Of a stretch of DNA of 12,842 nt, positions 6,816-11,906 are shown piece after piece (within the stretch, counting starts at the first letter, position 1; the number at the start of each line of letters is the position of its first letter). Under the pieces are notes generated by a model that saw nothing but the letters and a program-made list of their open reading frames with translations, ran no database searches and was not told the DNA's origin. Location of the stretch: assembly GCA_031277445.1 (NCBI GenBank), contig JAITMH010000043.1, positions 1 through 12,842 of the forward strand. The letters run 5' to 3'. Both the position numbers and the translations under genes were made by a program. The DNA comes from Burkholderiales bacterium (lineage in GTDB: Bacteria > Pseudomonadota > Gammaproteobacteria > Burkholderiales > Casimicrobiaceae).

Positions 6816-7727
6816 GTGATCGGATTTCTGGCAGCGGCTCTCGTATTGACCGCGCTTGCGTGCTTGTGGATCTTTTTGCCGCTGTTTAAAAGTCGCGCCG
6901 ACAAGAGCGATGCGCTGGAACACGACCAGGCCAATTTGCGGATTTTGCGCGATCAGTGGGAAGAACTCGAAAACGATCACCGCACCGGCGCCATCGGCGA
7001 TGTCGAGCTGGCCGAAGCAAAAGCCGAGCTTGAGCGGCGAACGCTGGAAGAAGCGGCACTTCAGAAAAAAACGACGATGACCGGAGAAGCGCCACGGAAG
7101 AAGCCGGCCATCATCTGGGGCGTTGCCGGATCGCTGGCGGTGTTGTGCCTGGCGGGCGTGTTTTACAGCTTGATCGGAACGCCGTCGGCGTTCGATCCGG
7201 GAGTGGCGACGGTGGAAAAAAATCCGCACGAAAAGCCACACGATCTTTCGCCTTCGCAAATGGAGGAGATGGTGAGCGCTTTTGCCGCCAGAATGGAAGC
7301 CGAACCGGACAACATCGAAGGCCATATGATGTTGGCGCGCTCGTATGTGCAGCTTGGCAAATACCTGCAAGCGGCGGCGACGTATGAAAAAATTCTTGAG
7401 CGCATTCCCGACGAGGCCAACGTTCTCGCCGATTATGCCGACCTGCTGGCGATGATGCAGGATGGCCGTCTGGACGGGCGACCGATGGAACTGGTGGGGC
7501 GGGCGCTGAGAGCTGATCCTGCCCACTGGAAGGCGCTGGCGCTGGCGGGGACGTATGCGTTCGAGAATCAGGATTACGCCCAGGCTGAGGCGTTCTGGGT
7601 CAAGATGAAGGCGACCGTACCCGCCGACTCTGAAATCGCTCGTTCAATTGACGGAAGCATTGCCGAAGCGCGGGCGCGGGCAGAGAGAGCGGCAGGCGCA
7701 TTCCCCGGAAATCGGTTACCGGAATGA
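6816..7727 (+). CDS. ccmI: CcmI/CycH, TPR apocytochrome chaperone of the haem lyase
   Basis: Subunit of the CcmFHI lyase that holds the C-terminus of unfolded apocytochromes and presents them for ligation. The 303-residue protein has the CcmI plan: membrane helix 1 (about 2-23), a cytoplasmic coiled-coil-like loop rich in Glu and Arg (30-95), membrane helix 2 (98-120), then a periplasmic TPR region (about 165-265; NIEGHMMLARSYVQLGKY and YAQAEAFWVKM are clear TPR halves). GTG at 6816 is chosen because AAGGGGA lies 7 nt upstream and the preceding ATG (6811) opens a three-codon frame only. It is the last ccm gene, followed by 272 bp before the nitrite reductase. Confidence 0.94.
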   Translation: MIGFLAAALVLTALACLWIFLPLFKSRADKSDALEHDQANLRILRDQWEELENDHRTGAIGDVELAEAKAELERRTLEEAALQKKTTMTGEAPRKKPAIIWGVAGSLAVLCLAGVFYSLIGTPSAFDPGVATVEKNPHEKPHDLSPSQMEEMVSAFAARMEAEPDNIEGHMMLARSYVQLGKYLQAAATYEKILERIPDEANVLADYADLLAMMQDGRLDGRPMELVGRALRADPAHWKALALAGTYAFENQDYAQAEAFWVKMKATVPADSEIARSIDGSIAEARARAERAAGAFPGNRLPE

Positions 7728-7786
7728 CGCCAGACGGGGCGCGCCGGACAGGGGACGGCGCCCATGGCGCAAAGATCAAAAAAAAG

Positions 7787-7845
7787 CAAGAACAATTCTT
7801 GTTCAAAGGCCATTTTTACAAGGGTGTTACAAGGGTGGCCTTTTT
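7787..7845 (+). terminator. Probable ccm operon terminator with repeat-filled loop
   Basis: AAAGGCCA (7805-7812) pairs perfectly with TGGCCTTT (7836-7843) and runs into TTTTT (7841-7845), as in an intrinsic terminator, though the loop is long (23 nt). The loop plus the start of the right arm is a perfect tandem duplication of TTACAAGGGTG (7816-7826, 7827-7837). Just upstream, 7787-7804 holds two overlapping palindromes, CAAGAA with TTCTTG and GAACAA with TTGTTC, after a run of eight A residues. The segment lies 60-118 bp past the ccmI stop and ahead of the FNR box, so it likely separates the two transcripts. Confidence 0.5.
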
Positions 7846-7867
7846 CTAACACTGCGTAACGGTTTGT

Positions 7868-7881
7868 TTGATGTAAATCAA
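7868..7881 (+). promoter_or_regulatory. FNR/ANR/DNR-type operator
   Basis: TTGATGTAAATCAA is an exact match to the FNR-family consensus TTGAT-N4-ATCAA, and one further T and A extend the dyad (7867-7882). FNR-type regulators bind such sites as dimers and activate genes without oxygen; DNR-type paralogues respond to NO. Its centre lies about 125 bp upstream of the reductase ATG. A class II position (-41.5) would place +1 near 7916, close to the extended -10-like TGCTAAGAA at 7898-7906. Which family member binds cannot be told from the site. Confidence 0.85.
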
Positions 7882-7897
7882 ATAAGGGGCGGGGTAC

Positions 7898-7906
7898 TGC
7901 TAAGAA
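7898..7906 (+). promoter_or_regulatory. Candidate -10 of the FNR-dependent promoter
   Basis: TGC followed by TAAGAA matches the TGn extension but only three of six bases of TATAAT, which is normal for an activator-dependent promoter. It lies at the right distance from the FNR box. A leader of about 85 nt would result, containing ACAAA/TTTGT (7931-7945) and a tandem TAACG-containing 10-mer (7961-7980). Confidence 0.4.
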
Positions 7907-7999
7907 AGAGGAAACTCTTGTTAGACTCCCACAAACGGCATTTGTCTGCTGTTTTTTTAGTAACGTCGTCTAACGTTGTTAACCGATAGGAGTTCCACC

Positions 8000-9658
8000 A
8001 TGAAGCACAGTTTGATGGGTCTCTGGCGGCACGTAGTGCTCGCGTTTGCATTGGGTCTTCTCGCTTTTGTCTCGCCGGCAGCTATGGCGCAACAAAAACC
8101 AAGAAACGTCAATGTGTCGCAATGTTACGCTTGTCACCAGCCAATACAAGAGTTTCACGCGGGCAGTAATCACAAGTCCGTCAATTGCGTGTCTTGCCAT
8201 AACAAGTTGAATGAGCACAACGCTAACCCTTCCGTGCGTCCGGGAACCGAAGTCAATCCGGCAGCTTGCGGCTCTTGCCACAAGCAGCAGTTTGACTCGG
8301 CATATCAGATGAACACGAAGAAAAAAGCGCGCCATGAGAAAGCGCATAACACGGGTCCGACACCGGATCCGGCATTCACCAAGCTGATGATGCCGCACGG
8401 CTTTACCAAAGAGCATGCCGAGCCGCGTTCGCACGCCTTCATGGTGATCGACCAGTACGTCGCTGACCGTGCTTTCGGTGGCCGCTTCCAACCGAAGGAT
8501 GGCTGGAGATGGTATGCGGATCAAAAGGGCGGTAACTTCAGAACGTGGGACATCCTGATTGACAAGCATCCGGAAGAAAAGACGAACAAAGTGTTCAGAC
8601 CTGGCTTTGCGGCAGCGGCCAACCCGGTTTGTATGTCGTGTAAGTCGCAGGATCACATCCTTGACTGGGCATACATGGGCGATCCGCATCCGAACGCGAC
8701 ATACAGCCGGACATCGAACGTACTTGACGTTGCCAAGGCGGTTAACTATGCGGTCAACTGCTTCATGTGCCACGATCCGCACTCAGGGAAGCCACGTGTT
8801 GTTCGTGACGCGCTAATTGACGCGCTGACCACCCGGAACGACACGCTGTTCCACTCGGATCCGCATGCGGCGAAAATTGACGTTAAAGAATTGGGTCTCC
8901 GCGGCTTTACGCGCAAGATCGCCATGCTTGACCGTTACGACATGAACCTGCAATGCGGTCAGTGCCACGTCGAATACAACTGCAACCCGGGTATCGACAT
9001 GGACACCAATGAGCCGGTCACGATGGCGGACAGAAGAACCAACTACTTCTCGTTCGTTAACGTGTGGGATCTGGGCAAGACCTACAACGGCATCAAGTTC
9101 CGTGATTTCAGACACGGAATCACCGGTGCGAGATTGTGGAAAGCGCAGCATCCTGACGTAGAAGTGTTCTACGGCTCGAAGCACCAGCTTGCCGGTGTTC
9201 AGTGTAACGATTGCCATATGCCGAAGACGAAAGACAAGGCAGGCAAGACCTACACGCTGCACTGGGTAACTTCGCCGAAGAACTACATCAAGGAAACCTG
9301 CTTGACCTGCCATAACGACTGGAACGCGCAACAGGCCGAGTACATCATTGATGTCAAGAAGTATCGCTACTACGGCAAGATGCGTCACATCGAGTTCTGG
9401 CTGTCCCGTTTGATCGACAAGATCGAAGAAGCCAGGAATCTGGGTGTTGATGCAGCGCTCGTAGCGGAAGCCCAGGAAGCGCATTGGGAAACGCACATCC
9501 ATTGGGAATGGTGGGGAGCTGCCAACGGCGCTTACTTCCACAACCAGGATCAAGCGGCTGACTCGATGAACTTCGGTATGGATATCGCACAGAAGATGAT
9601 CGTCAAGCTCGATAAGGGAATGGCGGATCTGCGTGCTGCACGTCTGGCTGGAAAATAA
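8000..9658 (+). CDS. Octaheme cytochrome c nitrite reductase (TvNiR/ONR type)
   Basis: Periplasmic multihaem reductase expected to convert nitrite to ammonium with six electrons, and possibly NO, hydroxylamine or sulfite. From the ATG at 8000 (AGGAG at 7988-7992) it has 552 residues with a signal peptide ending AMA at 28-30. Eight haem motifs occur: three N-terminal CXXCH (C42, C63, C90), then CMSCK at 211-215, then CXXCH at 254, 319, 402 and 434. The last five reproduce the NrfA core, with lysine-ligated catalytic haem (Lys215), CHVEY (Glu325, Tyr326) and KAQH (Lys381, Gln383, His384), giving the active-site Tyr and His and the calcium ligands. Tyr326-Asn-Cys328 matches the Tyr-Cys crosslink described for Thioalkalivibrio TvNiR. 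The active-site Arg is probably Arg157 or Arg162. No quinol oxidase or donor gene is adjacent. NrfA (five haems) and hydroxylamine oxidoreductase (no CXXCK) fit less well. Confidence 0.93.
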   Translation: MKHSLMGLWRHVVLAFALGLLAFVSPAAMAQQKPRNVNVSQCYACHQPIQEFHAGSNHKSVNCVSCHNKLNEHNANPSVRPGTEVNPAACGSCHKQQFDSAYQMNTKKKARHEKAHNTGPTPDPAFTKLMMPHGFTKEHAEPRSHAFMVIDQYVADRAFGGRFQPKDGWRWYADQKGGNFRTWDILIDKHPEEKTNKVFRPGFAAAANPVCMSCKSQDHILDWAYMGDPHPNATYSRTSNVLDVAKAVNYAVNCFMCHDPHSGKPRVVRDALIDALTTRNDTLFHSDPHAAKIDVKELGLRGFTRKIAMLDRYDMNLQCGQCHVEYNCNPGIDMDTNEPVTMADRRTNYFSFVNVWDLGKTYNGIKFRDFRHGITGARLWKAQHPDVEVFYGSKHQLAGVQCNDCHMPKTKDKAGKTYTLHWVTSPKNYIKETCLTCHNDWNAQQAEYIIDVKKYRYYGKMRHIEFWLSRLIDKIEEARNLGVDAALVAEAQEAHWETHIHWEWWGAANGAYFHNQDQAADSMNFGMDIAQKMIVKLDKGMADLRAARLAGK

Positions 9659-9680
9659 GCTGGAAAAAGCAGTTCTTCTG

Positions 9681-9711
9681 AAAAACGGCGCCTTCGGGCG
9701 CCGTTTTTTTT
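9681..9711 (+). terminator. Strong intrinsic terminator of the nitrite reductase gene
   Basis: AAAAACGGCGCC (9681-9692) and GGCGCCGTTTTT (9697-9708) form a perfect 12-bp stem closed by the very stable TTCG tetraloop, with eight T residues from 9704. The A-run on the 5' side could also let it act on the other strand. It lies 22 bp after the reductase stop, so that gene is monocistronic on this side. Confidence 0.95.
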
Positions 9712-9764
9712 GGAATCCGTCCCCGCCTGCATTGCCTGTGACGGATTGCGATTTCCGGGCTAAT

Positions 9765-9805
9765 CTGACTGATCTGATTCCTGACCTCTGATACCTGATC
9801 CCTGC
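9765..9805 (+). repeat. Heptamer tandem array 2 (CTGAYNY)
   Basis: After two short partial units the array shows four exact-register heptamers from 9774 (CTGATTC, CTGACCT, CTGATAC, CTGATCC) and ends in CTGC at 9802-9805. That CTGC again forms the TGC of an extended -10 box. Array 3, in the opposite orientation, lies at the 3' end of rppH, so the two arrays flank that gene as an inverted pair. Confidence 0.85.
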
Positions 9806-9811
9806 TACAAT
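9803..9811 (+). promoter_or_regulatory. rppH: Extended -10 promoter of rppH
   Basis: TGCTACAAT, identical to the elements before the ccm operon and metK. +1 would fall near 9818, giving a leader of about 25 nt before the rppH ATG. The upstream -35 region lies entirely within the heptamer array (CTGACC at 9781-9786 is the nearest -35-like hexamer, with a long 19-bp spacer). Confidence 0.65.
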
Positions 9812-9842
9812 GACACCAACTTACTAATTAAGCAGGTGCAAG

Positions 9843-10430
9843 ATGCTGGATCGGGATGGTTATCGACCGAGCATCGCTATCGTGATCGCCAACGCCAGAA
9901 ATCAGGTTTTCTGGGGGAAGCGGCTTCGTGAGCATTCCTGGCAGTTTCCGCAAGGCGGTATCGACCTTGACGAAGCGCCGGAAGAAGCGATGTACCGGGA
10001 GCTCTGGGAAGAAGTGGGTCTTACCCGGCAGCATGTCCGTGTTCTGGGGCGAACACGCGACTGGTTGCGCTACCACGTGCCAAGGCAATGGGTGCGGCGC
10101 GAATGGCGCGGTAATTACCGTGGGCAAAAGCAGATCTGGTATCTGCTGCGTTTTGTCGGGCGCGATTCCGACATCAATCTGCGAGTGACCGAGAAGCCAG
10201 AATTCGATGCCTGGCGCTGGCACGATTATCAAGTGCCGCTCGACGCAGTGATCGAATTCAAACGCGATGTTTACAAAAGCGCGTTGCAGGAACTGGAGCG
10301 CTTTCTGTACCGGCGTTCCAGAAAGCAGGGATCAGAGGCCAAGAGTCAGGGGTCAGAGGTCAGGAATCAGGTATCAGAAATCAGTGTGCCAAGAGGCCAG
10401 TCAGACATTAGAGCCGATTTTAATCTCTGA
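9843..10430 (+). CDS. rppH: RppH, RNA 5'-pyrophosphohydrolase (Nudix)
   Basis: Cytoplasmic Nudix hydrolase that removes pyrophosphate from 5' ends of mRNA, starting RNase E-dependent decay. The Nudix box GX5EX7REUXEEXGU fits exactly at residues 38-60, with catalytic Glu53, Glu56 and Glu57. [27 protein letters not shown] and the [12 protein letters not shown] segment are typical RppH. CAGG lies just upstream of the ATG at 9843. The conserved domain ends near residue 157. Residues 162-181 are encoded by a heptamer repeat array and form a 7-residue periodic tail ([21 protein letters not shown]), so the C-terminus of this 195-residue protein is not ancestral. The stop overlaps the convergent sua5 gene by 11 bp. 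Confidence 0.94.
   Translation: MLDRDGYRPSIAIVIANARNQVFWGKRLREHSWQFPQGGIDLDEAPEEAMYRELWEEVGLTRQHVRVLGRTRDWLRYHVPRQWVRREWRGNYRGQKQIWYLLRFVGRDSDINLRVTEKPEFDAWRWHDYQVPLDAVIEFKRDVYKSALQELERFLYRRSRKQGSEAKSQGSEVRNQVSEISVPRGQSDIRADFNL
10325..10384 (-). repeat. Heptamer tandem array 3, inside the rppH 3' end
   Basis: After GCAG, eight 7-nt units follow without a break, all but one ending in TCAG: GGATCAG, AGGCCAA, GAGTCAG, GGGTCAG, AGGTCAG, GAATCAG, GTATCAG, AAATCAG. Read on the minus strand these are the CTGAYNY units of the other arrays. The rppH frame reads through it with a 21-nt, 7-codon period. Confidence 0.9.
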
Positions 10431-11454
10431 TCACAGCCGTTGCGCGTAGAAGCCGGTCGCGCACTGCCAGCCATTCGATGGTCGTCGGAACATCCTCGAT
10501 CAACAAAACATCGTCACCATGCGCGTCTAAGGTGCGCAGCGCCGCGTAGAGCGCGTGCGCGTAACCCGAGACGCTGATCGGCGCAACAAGGGTGTGCGCG
10601 GCGTGTTCGGGCGCGGGCGCGGTGCGCAACAGAGCCGCGATGCGTTTGCCTTCTTGATGGTGGCGGCGGGAAACGGCGTCCAATGCTTCGGCAGCGACGA
10701 GTTCCGCCGGTGTGCGCGGCGCGTAATGGGACGCCAGGGTTCCCGATGCGCGAGGCGCGGCAGCAGTGTGGGTACGATCAAGGCGTTGCAGTGGAGCGCC
10801 CAGCGTTGCTTCGAGCGCGGTTAGCGGCAGTGAACCGGGGCGCAGCAACAGCGGCGCGTCTCCGGTGAGCGCGATGATCGTACTTTCGATGCCGTGTTCA
10901 CAAGAGCCGCCATCGACGATTAACGCGACGCGATCGCGCAAATCATCGGCAACGTGTTGTGCGGTGGTTGGAGAAACATGGCCGAAGCAGTTGGCCGACG
11001 GCGCGGCGATACCGCGCCCGCCTTGCGCTGCGAACGCTTGCAGCAACCGCCTTGCGACCGGATGCGACGGCATCCGAATACCGATGCTGTCCTGGCCGCC
11101 GGTCACGATGTCGCTGGCGTGCGCGGCACGCGGCAGAATCAGCGTCAACGGGCCGGGACAGAAGCGGGCGATAAGTTTTTTGGCGACATCGGGAATGTCA
11201 CGCACCCAGAAGGCAGCGTCTTCGGCGGAGGCGACGTGAACAATCACCGGATGATCGGCAGGGCGGTTTTTTGCGGCGAAGATTTTGGCGACGGCGGCGG
11301 GATTGCTTGCGTCGGCGCCAAGACCGTAAACCGTTTCCGTCGGGAACGCGACGAGTTCACCGGCGCACAACAACGCAGCGGCGCGTTTTAATGCGGCGTC
11401 GGACGCGGATGCGATGCACGGGGGAAGGGAGGATTCAGTCGAAGAAACGGTCAT
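10420..11454 (-). CDS. sua5: Sua5/YwlC-type threonylcarbamoyl-AMP synthase
   Basis: Makes L-threonylcarbamoyladenylate from threonine, bicarbonate and ATP, the first step of t6A37 modification of ANN-decoding tRNAs. With start at 11454 the protein has 344 residues, typical of the two-domain Sua5 form. The YrdC domain shows [12 protein letters not shown] (37-48), KNRPADHP with Lys62 and Arg64 (62-69), [26 protein letters not shown] (153-163) and GIESTII (188-194). The [10 protein letters not shown] linker (237-246) leads to the C-terminal Sua5 domain. The frame stays open for 45 more codons upstream to 11589, but those codons come from the inserted element and have no family resemblance, so I reject that start. 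No strong Shine-Dalgarno is visible. Its stop overlaps convergent rppH. Confidence 0.92.
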   Translation of the reverse strand: MTVSSTESSLPPCIASASDAALKRAAALLCAGELVAFPTETVYGLGADASNPAAVAKIFAAKNRPADHPVIVHVASAEDAAFWVRDIPDVAKKLIARFCPGPLTLILPRAAHASDIVTGGQDSIGIRMPSHPVARRLLQAFAAQGGRGIAAPSANCFGHVSPTTAQHVADDLRDRVALIVDGGSCEHGIESTIIALTGDAPLLLRPGSLPLTALEATLGAPLQRLDRTHTAAAPRASGTLASHYAPRTPAELVAAEALDAVSRRHHQEGKRIAALLRTAPAPEHAAHTLVAPISVSGYAHALYAALRTLDAHGDDVLLIEDVPTTIEWLAVRDRLLRATAVIRD

Positions 11455-11483
11455 GAGCGATGCAAAAAGTGGCGGCAAAAATA

Positions 11484-11722
11484 AACCTAAAAACCGCAGT
11501 TGACCGCTTGTAAATCTATGGAAGAACACATGGTAGCTTACTTTGGAGTTTTTTTCACCACTCACCCATTGGGTAAGAGCGCTACGCACTTTCCAGCACT
11601 ACGCACGGCGTGCCATGCGGCGTTGCTCCTCCTGGCGGGATGGCAGCCCGCGTCGTCGTCGCGCCTTGCCTGGCGCACCGTGCGCAGCGCTGGAAAATAC
11701 GCCCAACTGCGGTTTTTAGGTT
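11484..11722. mobile_element. MITE-like palindromic element, copy 2 (239 bp)
   Basis: Terminal 19-bp inverted repeats AACCTAAAAACCGCAGTTG (11484-11502) and its exact reverse complement (11704-11722). The left 96 bp or so align with the 119-bp copy at 1403-1521. After GAGCG this copy carries about 120 extra GC-rich bases that fold on themselves: 11590-11614 (TTTCCAGC start) pairs with 11672-11696 (CTGGAAA end) at about 21 of 25 positions. It lies between the divergent sua5 and metK genes, so it may carry or displace promoters for either. No ORF of its own and no transposase. Confidence 0.7.
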
Positions 11723-11749
11723 GAAAGCCTAAGGGAAAAGCCGGGAATT

Positions 11750-11758
11750 TGCTACAAT
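11750..11758 (+). promoter_or_regulatory. metK: Extended -10 promoter of metK
   Basis: TGCTACAAT, the third identical copy in the window. +1 would fall near 11765, giving a leader of about 140 nt that is largely heptamer repeats. TTGAAA at 11721-11726, at the outer edge of the MITE-like element, is too far away (26 bp) to be a normal -35. Confidence 0.6.
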
Positions 11759-11881
11759 CAGGGATCAGATGTCAGATGTCAGGAATCAGATATCAGAGGT
11801 CAGGAATCAGAAAAGCGCTCGGGCGGCTCCGCGCAGTCCAGCGATCATGCTGATACCTGACCTCTGATTTCTGATCTCTGC
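11759..11881 (+). repeat. Paired inverted heptamer arrays 4a/4b in the metK leader
   Basis: Seven units ending in TCAG run from 11762 to 11810 (GGATCAG, ATGTCAG twice, GAATCAG, ATATCAG, AGGTCAG, GAATCAG). Four units starting with CTGA run from 11850 to 11877, ending in CTGC. The arms 11785-11810 and 11850-11875 are complementary at 24 of 26 positions, enclosing a 39-nt GC-rich loop. In the metK mRNA this would form a long hairpin ending about 29 nt before the start codon. I see no match to a known SAM riboswitch. Confidence 0.8.
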
Positions 11882-11906
11882 CCCCCTGAAGGTAACAGGA
11901 GTTATG

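Noticed and set aside
7976..8000. Upstream ATG for the nitrite reductase at 7976
   Set aside because: AGGAG at 7988-7992 is correctly spaced for the ATG at 8000, and the signal peptide begins there; the extra eight residues are polar and cover the ribosome binding site.
8000..9658. Hydroxylamine oxidoreductase (octaheme HAO)
   Set aside because: The CXXCK catalytic motif, CHVEY and KAQH motifs belong to the nitrite reductase line; HAO has CXXCH at its active-site haem and a crosslinking Tyr elsewhere.
8000..9658. Pentaheme NrfA
   Set aside because: Three additional CXXCH motifs at residues 42, 63 and 90 precede the NrfA-like core, and the protein is longer than NrfA.
10325..10384. CRISPR array
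   Set aside because: Units are 7 nt with no spacers, and no cas genes are present.
10420..11589. Longer 389-residue version of the Sua5 protein
   Set aside because: The first 45 codons are encoded by the MITE-like element and its flank, show no family similarity, and the ATG at 11454 gives a normal Sua5 length.
11759..11906. SAM riboswitch before metK
   Set aside because: The leader is made of heptamer repeats and a simple long hairpin; I find no conserved core of a known SAM or SAH riboswitch class.
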